Shown here: piece by piece, positions 29,678 through 37,305 of the stretch
Numbering within the stretch: position 1 is the first letter of the stretch
How the letters are laid out: every line of letters starts with the position of its first letter
Source: Pseudomonadota bacterium
GTDB lineage: Bacteria > Pseudomonadota > Alphaproteobacteria > Acetobacterales > Acetobacteraceae
DNA: 41,653 nucleotides
Assembly: GCA_021816925.1 (NCBI GenBank)
Contig: JAKAWQ010000032.1
Coordinates: 1-41,653, forward strand
Direction of reading: 5' to 3'
Position numbers and translations under genes: made by a program
Notes under the pieces: generated by a model
Database searches by the model: none
Told to the model about the DNA's origin: nothing
The model's input: only the letters and a program-made list of their open reading frames with translations

Positions 29678-30007
29678 TCATTCTTTCTCGATCGTGCATT
29701 GTAGAGGGTGCTGGTTCTGGCGTGCCAGGTCCATGACCTGGGTCACTTTGGTTTCGGCAACCTCGTACGTGTAGACGCCACAGACCCCGACGCCGCGGCG
29801 ATGCACGTGCAGCATAATGCGCGTCGCCTCTTCGCGATTCTTCTGAAAGAACCGCTCCAGCACATGGACGACGAACTCCATCGGCGTGTAGTCGTCGTTC
29901 AACATCAGAACCTTATACATCGCGGGCTTGCGCGTCTTCGGACGCGTCCGGACAACCACCCCGGTGGAGGGACCGTTGCCGCCGCCTTGCCTGTCATTGT
30001 CACTCAT
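29678..30007 (-). CDS. clpS: ClpS, ATP-dependent Clp protease adaptor
   Basis: The 109-aa product is the N-degron adaptor that delivers proteins with bulky hydrophobic N-termini to ClpAP. The core is well conserved: [20 protein letters not shown] contains the NDD substrate-binding residues, and [20 protein letters not shown] carries the histidine of the binding pocket and the ClpA-facing surface. The N-terminal tail (about 30 residues, basic and glycine-rich) is the flexible arm needed to inhibit ClpA turnover. ATG 30007 is placed by homology and a GGTGGAAAG sequence upstream; the longer frame to 30184 is unsupported. clpA follows in the same direction. Confidence 0.96.
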   Translation of the reverse strand: MSDNDRQGGGNGPSTGVVVRTRPKTRKPAMYKVLMLNDDYTPMEFVVHVLERFFQKNREEATRIMLHVHRRGVGVCGVYTYEVAETKVTQVMDLARQNQHPLQCTIEKE

Positions 30008-30226
30008 CGGCTTTCCACCCGGCGCGCGCCCAAGTGTCCGTCCCGCCGGCCTCTTCCGTCCGCACTTTGCCCCATGCCAGCGCGGCCCGGGAGCGGGGGA
30101 GCGAGGCAGGCCGGAGGCGTACGACGCGATCCACAGCAAAACCATATCGGAACGCGGGCCGCAGGGAAAAGAGTTCTGCATCACCTCGCGCGTCGTTGTT
30201 CGCTGTCAATAGTGGGGCCATGGCGC

Positions 30227-30259
30227 AAAAAGGGCCCGGAGATCACCTCCCCGGGCCCT
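30227..30259 (-). terminator. Intrinsic terminator of the phasin gene
   Basis: Read on the minus strand, the arms AGGGCCCGG and CCGGGCCCT pair perfectly. They enclose a short loop with additional partial pairing and are followed by TTTTTG. This is a textbook Rho-independent terminator. It begins about 50 bases after the phasin stop codon and separates phasin transcription from clpS on the same strand. Confidence 0.85.
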
Positions 30260-30309
30260 GATGCATGGTGCTCCTGCCCGAGAGGGGGGGAGCGGCCGGT
30301 GGTCTGGTC

Positions 30310-30819
30310 TTACGCCGTCTTGGCAAACTTTTCCATCGCCAGCGCGAGGCGTGCGGTGATCGGCGCGAAAGTCTGTTCGGTCAGCTTCACCGACGCGTCG
30401 GTGATGCGGCCGGCTTCGGAGAGCGTCTTCTCCACGGCCGAGCGGGTCAGGCTGGTCTGCAGATCGACCGCTTCGCGCAGCGACTTGACCGCGACGAACG
30501 CCCGGCACGTCGCAAGCGTCTCGTCAAGCGATGCCTGGGCAGAGGCCACCACCTGCTGGGTTAGGTCCTGTACTCCTGCGGACCAGATCTTGCCCGACTT
30601 GACGACCGCCTCGAGATTGCCCTGATTGAAAGCCATCAGCTCCTCGGCCGTCTTCATCGCCTTCTCCATGCTCTCCTTCACCTGCGCCTGGGTCTTCTCG
30701 AACCCTGCGCTTGCCTTCGCCATCCCGTCCTTGAGGGCGCTGACAGTCTGCTCGAAGCCGCTCGCCGCGGCTGCCGAAGCTTCTGCCATCACCTCGCTGG
30801 ACTTTGCCTTGCTCGACAT
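30310..30819 (-). CDS. Phasin family protein (polyhydroxyalkanoate granule-associated)
   Basis: The 169-aa protein is almost entirely helical, alanine/lysine-rich and without cysteine-bearing motifs apart from one ATCRAF. The segments GFEQTVSALKDGMAKASAGF, KTAEELMAFNQGNLEAVVKS, and TQQVVASAQASLDETLATCR are the phasin_2 pattern of alphaproteobacterial granule-coating proteins. Phasins cover intracellular polyhydroxybutyrate granules and control their number and size. ATG 30819 has AAGGAG at the right spacing. The gene is monocistronic: it has its own promoter with two palindromes upstream and a strong terminator downstream. No pha synthesis genes are in the window. Confidence 0.92.
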   Translation of the reverse strand: MSSKAKSSEVMAEASAAAASGFEQTVSALKDGMAKASAGFEKTQAQVKESMEKAMKTAEELMAFNQGNLEAVVKSGKIWSAGVQDLTQQVVASAQASLDETLATCRAFVAVKSLREAVDLQTSLTRSAVEKTLSEAGRITDASVKLTEQTFAPITARLALAMEKFAKTA

Positions 30820-30910
30820 CCTGCTTCTCCTTGCCTTCTGCACTTGAGCCGGGGGCGGGCGCTGCCGGACCCAACGTCCTGCAGTTCGTCCTTCCGGCAT
30901 CCGATCGACT

Positions 30911-30925
30911 TGCTGCAATGCAGCA
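30911..30925. promoter_or_regulatory. Candidate PhaR-type operator (proximal) of the phasin promoter
   Basis: The sequence TGCTGCAATGCAGCA has perfect 7-base arms around one central base and includes TGC-AAT-GCA, the TGC-N3-GCA form reported for PhaR repressors of phasin genes in Paracoccus and Rhodobacter. It lies 7 bases downstream of the proposed -10 box, about where transcription would begin, a typical repressor position. Assignment to PhaR is inference; no phaR gene is in the window. Confidence 0.5.
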
Positions 30926-30932
30926 CAAACGC

Positions 30933-30961
30933 GACATAGGCAGCCGGCCAGGCATGTGCAA
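30933..30961 (-). promoter_or_regulatory. Candidate sigma-70 promoter for the phasin gene
   Basis: On the minus strand TTGCAC (30961-30956) and TATGTC (30938-30933) are separated by exactly 17 bases. The -35 box matches the consensus at four of six positions and the -10 box at about three. The match alone is modest; the ideal spacing and the position between two palindromes raise the likelihood. The phasin ATG would be about 110 bases downstream. Confidence 0.4.
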
Positions 30962-30965
30962 GGCT

Positions 30966-30986
30966 TTTTTGTGCAGTGCACAAAAA
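30966..30986. promoter_or_regulatory. Candidate PhaR-type operator (distal), 21-base perfect palindrome
   Basis: The arms TTTTTGTGCA and TGCACAAAAA are perfect inverted repeats around a single G, and the core TGCAGTGCA again has the TGC-N3-GCA form. It ends four bases upstream of the proposed phasin -35 box. Its centre is 58 bases from the centre of the proximal site, so two bound dimers could bracket the promoter. It is also upstream of the divergent D,D-carboxypeptidase gene and could influence that gene. Confidence 0.6.
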
Positions 30987-31142
30987 TATCTTGCCGACAG
31001 CTGTTGAATTTCCTGAGATGGTGTCCAAATTCGTCCGTTAACCCCCTGCGCAACTTCGTTTTTTTTGCCGAACCCGCTGGACAGGCCGGAGGCGGCGCCG
31101 CTAAACTCCCGGCGGTTCGTTCAGCGACGGGGAAGCGGCGGG

Positions 31143-32372
31143 ATGCAAAGCGAGGGAGACGCGGCGCGCCCGCGATGGCGGAAAATGCTTGCCCTACTGA
31201 CGATGGCCGCCGCCATTCTCTCGGCGATCGTGCCAGCGCGGGCCGAAATCGGCTTCCGCCGCCCGAGTTACATCGTCGTCGATGCCGCCACGGGGCGGGT
31301 TCTTGCCGCCTTTGAGCCGGACGCGATGCGCTACCCGGCCAGCCTCACCAAACTGATGACCCTCTACCTCGCGTTCGAGGCATTGCGTGACCGGCGCATC
31401 ACGCTTGAGACGCGCATCCCGTTCTCGGCCCGCGCCGCGGCCGTTGAACCGGTCAAGCTCGGCCTTCCCCCGGGTTCTTCCATTACCGTGCGACAGGCCA
31501 TCCTGAGCATGGTCACCCTTTCGGCAAACGATGCTGCAACGGCTCTCGGTCAGTATCTGGGCGGGGGCAGCGTCACGCGCTTCGCGGAAATGATGACGCT
31601 CCGCGCCCATGCTCTCGGCATGGCGCACACTGTCTTCCGCAACCCGTCCGGGCTGCCCGCTGCGGGCCAGGTGACGACGGCACGCGACATGGCGATCCTG
31701 GCACGCCGCTTGATCGTCGATTTCCCGAACCAGTACCACTGGTTCAGCACCCGACGCTTCCTCTTCCGCGGCCGCTGGATCAGGAGCGACGACAGCCTTC
31801 TCAAGGCTTACCCGGGGGCGGATGGCATCAAGACGGGTTATACCAATGCTGCCGGACATACCCTGATCAGCAGTGCGGAGCACGGCAATGTACGACTGAT
31901 CGGCGTGGTCATGGGGGCGCAGACGATCACCCAGATCGACGGGGAGATGATGGCCTTACTCAATGCGGGCTTCGCCGCGGAGAACGCGCCGATGCCTGCG
32001 CGGACCATCGTTGCCGCGGTGCAGCATCCGTTACCCGAATTTGCCGGGGCGCTCATTCCCGCCGCCCACGCGGCAACCTTGCCGCTGCGCGGTGAGCGGA
32101 TGCCGTATGCTGGCCAAACCTGGGAGATCCAGGTGGCAGCCTACGTTAGCGAGTCCATGGCATCCTACGTGGCTGACTTGACCGGACGGATCCTCGGCAG
32201 GGGGCGACCGGAGGTCGAACGGACGGTCCAGGACGGCCGGGCGTTGTGGCGAGCGCGTGTTATCGATCTTTCCTCTGCCCAGGCGCATGCCGCCTGCCCG
32301 ATCCTGACGAACCATCGGCTACCTTGCTGGCTGCTCCCGCCGCGGCCGGAGGGAGAGGTTGCCAACCGTTAA
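31143..32372 (+). CDS. D-alanyl-D-alanine carboxypeptidase (peptidase S11) with C-terminal SPOR-like domain
   Basis: The 409-aa protein is a low-molecular-weight penicillin-binding protein that trims the terminal D-alanine of peptidoglycan stem peptides. After a signal peptide (MLALLTMAAAILSAIVPARA), the catalytic motifs are intact: S67-x-x-K70 in PASLTKLM, S127-x-N in TLSANDAATAL and K230-T-G in ADGIKTGYTNAAG. The last roughly 75 residues (EIQVAAYVSESMASYVADLT onwards, ending near AHAACPIL) look like a SPOR domain, which binds denuded glycan strands at division sites. That combination is common in alphaproteobacteria. ATG 31143 follows GGGAAGCGGCGGG. It is divergent from the phasin gene, sharing about 320 bases of upstream DNA. 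Confidence 0.93.
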   Translation: MQSEGDAARPRWRKMLALLTMAAAILSAIVPARAEIGFRRPSYIVVDAATGRVLAAFEPDAMRYPASLTKLMTLYLAFEALRDRRITLETRIPFSARAAAVEPVKLGLPPGSSITVRQAILSMVTLSANDAATALGQYLGGGSVTRFAEMMTLRAHALGMAHTVFRNPSGLPAAGQVTTARDMAILARRLIVDFPNQYHWFSTRRFLFRGRWIRSDDSLLKAYPGADGIKTGYTNAAGHTLISSAEHGNVRLIGVVMGAQTITQIDGEMMALLNAGFAAENAPMPARTIVAAVQHPLPEFAGALIPAAHAATLPLRGERMPYAGQTWEIQVAAYVSESMASYVADLTGRILGRGRPEVERTVQDGRALWRARVIDLSSAQAHAACPILTNHRLPCWLLPPRPEGEVANR

Positions 32373-32379
32373 TTGGAGC

Positions 32380-32399
32380 GCGGTCATCAGCGGTCATCA
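32380..32399. repeat. Two tandem copies of a 10-base unit
   Basis: GCGGTCATCA occurs twice in direct succession, 8 bases after the carboxypeptidase stop. The rest of the stretch up to 32631 separates two convergent genes and shows no clear terminator or gene. The tandem copy may simply be replication slippage. Confidence 0.5.
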
Positions 32400-32631
32400 A
32401 AGGTGGAGCGGCGCAAGAACCCGCGTTTCAGATCGGCGACATCAATCGACGGCGCTTCACAACGACGGTCGGGCGCGACCCGCCGGCAGTCACCCCGGGG
32501 GCGGCCGACCGGAAAATTCTTGTTCTGTTTTCGCATGCGCCGATGCTCGATCACGGCATCGCTTGGCCTCGCGACCGGATCGCCTTTTCCGAGTCGTCTT
32601 GCTCCGATCCCGCCAACCCGGCGGCAAACAG

Positions 32632-33702
32632 TCAGTGGGCGGACGGCCAAGTCACCAGCGGCATCTTCAAGAAGGGAATTCGGCCGAGGCTAAGTGTGCG
32701 GTTCTTGAGGCGCAGTGGAACATCCACCTCGGGCGGGCGGCCCGCCCTGGGAGGACGAGCCAGCAGCATCAAGATCGCCTTGACCGCGGTAGCAGCTCCG
32801 GTCCCGATCTTGCCGGCCGCGGCCAGCGCATCGAGCGTGGCCGCGTAGCCGACCACGCGGGCCGTTCCCCGCCCTGCCGGCTGCATCTCCCGGTCGAGCA
32901 TTAGCTGGCCCGAAGCGCCAATGGCAAGCGGTCCCCAGATCAGCGAGAGCCCGCGTATCGCCAACATTCCCCCGCTGCTGCGCCACGCATGGAGGCGGGC
33001 CGTCCAGCTTGCGCCGGGGGGCACGTGGCCGATCAGCGCGCCGGAGAATGAAAAGAGTCCGATCTCGCCGCCTAGCTGGTGGACGTTACGACGGTCAACC
33101 GAAACTCTCGTGGCATGCAGCCTGACAGACATCTCAGTTCGGTTGCCGCCAGCGGCGGAAGGGCCGAGCGCGGCGTGAATCGCGAGCGTGCTTAACGCCA
33201 CGAGGTGCGGATCGACGTCGGCTAGGCCAGCGCGAACATCGCTGGCGGTGATCACAACCTCATCACCGACCCTTGGTTCGCCCATGAATGGCAAAACGGC
33301 AAGCGGCAGCTTTGCTTCAAGCTGATTCGCCGCAAGGGCGATCACCGGGCTCCCGAAGACGCGCAGGCGCTGTCGCCCGGACGGGTGCACGAAAAGGTGC
33401 CCTGGGAATAGTAAGTCAAGCTGCAGCGTCAGGTGCTCGCTTCGCCAGGAAAGGCCTCCCGGGAGCACATCCATGCCTCCGGAGATCGAAAACCCGGCGA
33501 TACCGACAGTTGCGGCGAACGGCCATCCGCCGAGTCGCTCAGCTCCGTGATCGAGTCTCCAGCCTTCAGCATGCCGGGCTGCCACCCACTCCTGAAAGGC
33601 CAGCTGCACTTGCCGGACGACGAGCAGCCAAACAAGACCCTCGGCACCGATTGCCAATGCCGGGAGGAGGATCAGGGCGAGGAGCAGGCGTTTGCGGAGC
33701 AT
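32632..33702 (-). CDS. DUF2125 domain-containing envelope protein
   Basis: The 356-aa protein begins with an uncleaved or cleaved hydrophobic signal (MLRKRLLLALILLPALAIGA). It continues with the pattern AFQEWVAARHAEGWRLDHGA then ERLGGWPFAATVGIAGFSIS, which is the typical opening of DUF2125 proteins. The remainder is rich in beta-strands and aliphatic residues, as in AsmA-like or lipid-transfer repeats, and likely lies in the periplasm. Function is unknown. It is the last gene of the ftsE-ftsX-plsC cluster, 135 bases after plsC on the same strand. ATG 33702 is chosen since the signal peptide starts there. Confidence 0.8.
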   Translation of the reverse strand: MLRKRLLLALILLPALAIGAEGLVWLLVVRQVQLAFQEWVAARHAEGWRLDHGAERLGGWPFAATVGIAGFSISGGMDVLPGGLSWRSEHLTLQLDLLFPGHLFVHPSGRQRLRVFGSPVIALAANQLEAKLPLAVLPFMGEPRVGDEVVITASDVRAGLADVDPHLVALSTLAIHAALGPSAAGGNRTEMSVRLHATRVSVDRRNVHQLGGEIGLFSFSGALIGHVPPGASWTARLHAWRSSGGMLAIRGLSLIWGPLAIGASGQLMLDREMQPAGRGTARVVGYAATLDALAAAGKIGTGAATAVKAILMLLARPPRAGRPPEVDVPLRLKNRTLSLGRIPFLKMPLVTWPSAH

Positions 33703-33837
33703 CGGCGAAGAATACAACCTCGCAGGAGGGCAGTCTCGGCCCCGAACGCACCGGCAAGCGAGTGGTGCCGACGGAGTGGCTATCCCGAGCCTTTCATCCA
33801 CCCCGGAGCGAGTGTGCGCAGAAAAAGGGGATCAGCC

Positions 33838-34608
33838 TCAATCGTGCAAATAAAGGCGATTGCTGCGATCATCCTGGAAGGGTCCTGCCGGTTCTTCCAC
33901 AGACTTGCCCACAGCTTCGACCCCGGCTCGGTAAAGGTCCGTCAGGCGATCTAGCAGATCATTGCGTGGGAGACCGGGCGGCAGCGGAGGAAGAATCGCG
34001 ATCCGGATCGTGCCTGGCCGCTTCCGGAAAGCGCGCCGTGGCCAGAAGCGCCCCGAGTCGGTTACTACGGGAATAACAGGCAGGCCCGTGTGCGCAGCCA
34101 GTGCGGCTATACCCGGCCGGAGGCGGCCGACATCATTGGGTGCCCGGCGCGTACCTTCCGGGAAGATGATAATCTGACGGTTCGCGGCTTGTGCTTTCGC
34201 TGCCTCCCGCAGCAATCCGCGAATGGCCGAAGCTCCGCCGCTGCGATCGACTGCGATCTGCCCGGTGGGCCTCAGCATGGGGCCGAAGAGGGGAATGCGC
34301 TCGAGCTCGCGCTTCACTACATAGCTCGGGCGCGACAGGAGAATGAGCCACACGAACGTGTCGAAGGCAGACTGATGCTGCGAGGCTATCAGCGCCGGGC
34401 CTGTCTTCGGCAGATGCTCCCGGCCTGTAACGGCGATGCGGATCCCCGCCAGCGGGCCGAGGCCGGCGTTGAGCGTCCTTGCCCAGGCCTTTCCGTAGGC
34501 AGGCGCCAGTCGTGGAGCGAAGAACCGAATCGGCAGGGAGCCCACTGCCATCGCGGCAGTGACCATCCAGAAATACAAATTATAGAGGGCAGAACGCAGA
34601 AGGATCAT
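33838..34608 (-). CDS. plsC: 1-acyl-sn-glycerol-3-phosphate acyltransferase (PlsC family)
   Basis: The 256-aa protein has an N-terminal membrane segment (LYFWMVTAAMAVGSLPIRFF) and the two hallmark motifs of the family. These are HQSAFD (H78 and D83 of the HX4D catalytic motif) and FPEGTR (149-154, glycerol-phosphate binding). A VPVIPVV-like motif is present as LPVIPVVTDSG. It adds the second acyl chain to form phosphatidic acid at the inner membrane. ATG 34608 is supported by the homology start; only a GGGCGGGGG stretch precedes it. It begins 16 bases after the small Tat-like ORF. Confidence 0.94.
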   Translation of the reverse strand: MILLRSALYNLYFWMVTAAMAVGSLPIRFFAPRLAPAYGKAWARTLNAGLGPLAGIRIAVTGREHLPKTGPALIASQHQSAFDTFVWLILLSRPSYVVKRELERIPLFGPMLRPTGQIAVDRSGGASAIRGLLREAAKAQAANRQIIIFPEGTRRAPNDVGRLRPGIAALAAHTGLPVIPVVTDSGRFWPRRAFRKRPGTIRIAILPPLPPGLPRNDLLDRLTDLYRAGVEAVGKSVEEPAGPFQDDRSNRLYLHD

Positions 34609-34624
34609 GTCCCCCGCCCGCGTT

Positions 34625-34762
34625 TCACGCTTTCCAGCCGCCGAACAACGCTCGCGAGCCCGGCTCCGCGTAGCCGGCACTTAGCGCAAGCGCAGGAAGG
34701 CCCCCCAGGAAGCCGATCCGGCGGGTGAGGTTGCGCCGGCCGAGGATGCAAGGCTCGGTCAC
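34625..34762 (-). CDS. Possible 45-aa protein with twin-arginine-like leader, unknown function
   Basis: A GTG start overlaps the ftsX stop by four bases (GTGA), and the frame ends 16 bases before the plsC ATG, so it fills the gap between two real genes exactly. The peptide has an RRNLTRRIGF segment followed by a hydrophobic core LGGLPALALSAGYA and a short tail ending LFGGWKA. It looks like a twin-arginine or Sec leader with almost no mature part. It may be a genuine micro-protein, a translational-coupling leader for plsC, or the truncated start of a lost gene; many alphaproteobacteria have a YdcF-type gene at this spot. No homologue is known to me. Confidence 0.4.
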   Translation of the reverse strand: MTEPCILGRRNLTRRIGFLGGLPALALSAGYAEPGSRALFGGWKA

Positions 34763-35703
34763 GGCAGTCGCCGCAGCCAGTGCCGCACCGTCACCTGCGC
34801 CGTGAGGTATCCGATCGCGGCCGCGCCGAGCGGCAGGAGGGGTAGCGCCAGCCAGAGCAAAGTTGGCAGGGCGGTGCCCGGGAAGCCGGCGGCGGGGCCC
34901 GACCCGGCGGCGGCCGTATCCAGCCGACCGAACGGAGCGGCGAGGCCGGCGAGGGTTAGTAACACCGGCAACGCTGCGAGCGCCCCCGCGCCGCCCCCCA
35001 ACACGGCCAGACGCGTCGCCCGGGCGGCAAAGCGCGCGGCGATATAGTCGTCGGTGGCGCCGAGCACATGGACGATCTCGATTGCCTCGCGGCTCGCCGC
35101 AAGCCCGGCGTGTGTGCCCACGGCAACCACCGCGATCGCGACCGCCGTCACCACCAGGAGCGCAATTGCCGCGGAGGCCTGAAGGCTCTGTGCCAGCACT
35201 GTCAATCGGCGCACCCAAACGCCGTGGCTCTCAACGAGAGTGCCCGGTGCGGCTTCACGCAGCGACTTGCCGAGCCGTTGGAGCGTCGCGGTCGGCCTGG
35301 CGAGGCTCACAGCAATCACCGCCGGCAATGGCAGCGCGAGGCGCCCGCTGTCGCGGCCGAGCCATGGGCGGAGGAGAGCGTCGAGCTCCGCTGCGGTGAG
35401 GGCATGCGCCCGGGCGACCGCCGGGTCTGCACGCAGCAGCGCCAACACGCGGCCGAGCCGAGTCGTGCCCGCCACTCCTCCTCCCGCTGCGACAGCTGAG
35501 GGGTCGGGTACCTGCACCGTGACGGCGGCTTCGGCCCCTTGCTGCCAATGCCGGGCCAGTCCGGCGGCTGCCAGGAACCCCCCGAACGCAAGGGCGGCCA
35601 GGAAAGCCATGGCCGCGACCAGAAACGGGAGCAGTCGGTCCGAGAGAGCCCGTTCCAGGCCAAGGTCGTCGAATCCGGGGGGGCGGAGCCGGGAGCGACC
35701 CAT
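34759..35703 (-). CDS. ftsX: FtsX-like cell-division permease
   Basis: The 314-aa protein has the four-helix FtsX topology. The first helix follows RALSDRLLPFLVAAMAFLAA; a periplasmic domain of about 110 residues contains the sequence TAAELDALLRPWLG; and three C-terminal helices include IALLVVTAVAIAVVAVGTHA and a conserved EIVHVLGATDDYIAARFA segment. With FtsE it forms the type VII-like ABC complex that activates septal peptidoglycan hydrolases. The start is uncertain: ATG 35703 fits homology but lacks a good ribosome site, and in-frame ATG 35721 and GTG 35775 are alternatives. The gap to ftsE is unusually wide for this pair. Confidence 0.88.
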   Translation of the reverse strand: MGRSRLRPPGFDDLGLERALSDRLLPFLVAAMAFLAALAFGGFLAAAGLARHWQQGAEAAVTVQVPDPSAVAAGGGVAGTTRLGRVLALLRADPAVARAHALTAAELDALLRPWLGRDSGRLALPLPAVIAVSLARPTATLQRLGKSLREAAPGTLVESHGVWVRRLTVLAQSLQASAAIALLVVTAVAIAVVAVGTHAGLAASREAIEIVHVLGATDDYIAARFAARATRLAVLGGGAGALAALPVLLTLAGLAAPFGRLDTAAAGSGPAAGFPGTALPTLLWLALPLLPLGAAAIGYLTAQVTVRHWLRRLP

Positions 35704-35960
35704 GGGGTGCCGGATCAGCATCGGGTTGCGGGGGATCGGGAAGCGATGTGTCGAGGCCACCGCGTTGATCGCCACCGCAATCCCAGGGCGTCAGGACCGG
35801 CGGCCGTCATACTCGTTCCGAGCGGGGCGCCCGATCGGACCGGCAGCCTCGCCAGCGCACGGCGCTGCCGCCCTGCCAGCTGGGTCCATGCGACGTTGCT
35901 CCGGGTGACGTTGGGCCGGACGGCGCACGGGCCGGCGATAGAGGTCCCTTCTTCCCCACA

Positions 35961-36629
35961 TCACGGCACCAAACGGCCGTGTTCGAGCCGGAGCGCGGGC
36001 GCGCCATGACGGGAGGCCAGCGCCTCGTTGTGGGTTGCGACCACGACCGTGGTGCCGAGCCGGCTGAGTTCCTGCAGCAGGCGCATCAGCCGCTCGGCCT
36101 GGGCTTCATCGAGATTGCCGGTGGGCTCATCCGCCAACAAAAGGCGTGGCCTGGTGATCACGGCGCGGGCAATCGCGACGCGTTGCTGTTCGCCGCCGGA
36201 GAGCGTCTCGGGTGGTGATTCGAGTTTCCCAGCGAGACCTACCCAGCGCAACATCTCTGCCACATCGGCTCGAATTTGCCCTTCCGACCGGCCGGCGATG
36301 CGCAGCGGCAGGGCCACGTTGTCGAACGCCGATAGGTGCGGCAGCAGGCGGAAATCCTGGAACACGACCCCGATGCGCCGGCGCAGGTTCGCCAGCATGC
36401 CGCGCCGGGCAGAGGTAATATCCGTTTCGAGCACGGAAAGGCGCCCCTCCGTTGGACGAATGGCAAGGTACATGAGGCGAAGCAGGCTGGTTTTCCCGGC
36501 GCCCGAAGTGCCAAGAAGCCAGCGGAACCCCCCCTCCGGAACGCGGAACGAGACGTCGTGCAACACGGCGGCTGCCGATCTCCGACCTGGTGCAGGGTAG
36601 CTCAGGCCAACATGTTCGAACCGAACCAT
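35961..36629 (-). CDS. ftsE: FtsE, cell-division ATP-binding protein
   Basis: The 222-aa ABC ATPase starts [12 protein letters not shown]. It has Walker [15 protein letters not shown], signature [14 protein letters not shown], Walker [13 protein letters not shown] and an H-loop VVATHNE, all complete. [19 protein letters not shown] and the size are typical of FtsE rather than of importer ATPases, and the neighbouring permease confirms this. GGAGAGGGAG stands directly before the ATG. It is the first gene of the minus-strand cluster and diverges from the zinc-ribbon gene across about 150 bases that should contain both promoters. Confidence 0.96.
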   Translation of the reverse strand: MVRFEHVGLSYPAPGRRSAAAVLHDVSFRVPEGGFRWLLGTSGAGKTSLLRLMYLAIRPTEGRLSVLETDITSARRGMLANLRRRIGVVFQDFRLLPHLSAFDNVALPLRIAGRSEGQIRADVAEMLRWVGLAGKLESPPETLSGGEQQRVAIARAVITRPRLLLADEPTGNLDEAQAERLMRLLQELSRLGTTVVVATHNEALASRHGAPALRLEHGRLVP

Positions 36630-36780
36630 TGCTCCCTCTCCGCGGCAACATGCCATGTCCGTGCCACAAGCGTCCCGCGCGACCCGAAACGTCCCCCGGC
36701 CGGCTCGCGGAGGGGCGTTCGCGCGGGCCATCTTCCCGGGGGCTTGCCTCGCCCTCCACGCCCGGCCAAATCTCGGGCCG

Positions 36781-37293
36781 ATGCGCGTCACCTGCCCCTC
36801 CTGCTCGGCCTCCTACGAGGTTCCCGACCGCCTGCTCGGGCCGCGACCGCGCACGCTTCGCTGCGCGCGATGTGGTACGCAATGGTCGGTTTCCGCCCAG
36901 CTGGAGCCGGCGGAACCGGCGATGACAGGCGCGGGGGCCACTCCGGCGGAGTCAACGCATCCGAGCGAACCTGAGCCGCCTGCGCCCGAGATCCCCCGGC
37001 GCGTAACGCCCACGCTTTCCATCCCTGTTCCGTCTGCGCCGCCCGATCGGGCAGTCGGCCGGGCGGACCCACCCCGTCCGGAAGTTGAAGCCCCAGGTCA
37101 GGGGTCGGTCCGAGGGATGGGTTCGGCCGCGACCGCCGCCGTCTGGCTCGGATGGGCGGGAACCATTGTCCTGCTCATTTTTCTCGCTTGGTTCGGCTAT
37201 GCCTACCGGACTGAGGTGATGCACATCTGGCCTGCCAGCCAGCAGCTCTACGCGCTCCTCGGCGCCGGGCCGAGGCCGCCGCCGGTGCATTGA
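36781..37293 (+). CDS. MJ0042-type zinc-ribbon membrane protein
   Basis: The 170-aa product begins MRVTCPSCSASYEVPDRLLG, followed by RTLRCARCGTQW. These are two CxxC pairs forming an MJ0042 zinc ribbon as found in many alphaproteobacterial proteins of unknown role. A proline-rich linker of about 80 residues leads to one transmembrane helix (about 118-140, TAAVWLGWAGTIVLLIFLAW) and a short C-terminal tail. The zinc ribbon would be cytoplasmic and the tail periplasmic. Position next to ftsE is a common arrangement in this class and hints at a link to the envelope. The ATG at 36781 starts exactly at the zinc ribbon. Confidence 0.85.
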   Translation: MRVTCPSCSASYEVPDRLLGPRPRTLRCARCGTQWSVSAQLEPAEPAMTGAGATPAESTHPSEPEPPAPEIPRRVTPTLSIPVPSAPPDRAVGRADPPRPEVEAPGQGSVRGMGSAATAAVWLGWAGTIVLLIFLAWFGYAYRTEVMHIWPASQQLYALLGAGPRPPPVH

Positions 37294-37305
37294 TGCGACC
37301 CTACC

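Noticed and set aside
30804-31053. Longer phasin start at 31053 adding 78 residues.
   Set aside because: The extension would run through both palindromes and the promoter, has an atypical cysteine-rich composition, and ATG 30819 has a good AAGGAG site.
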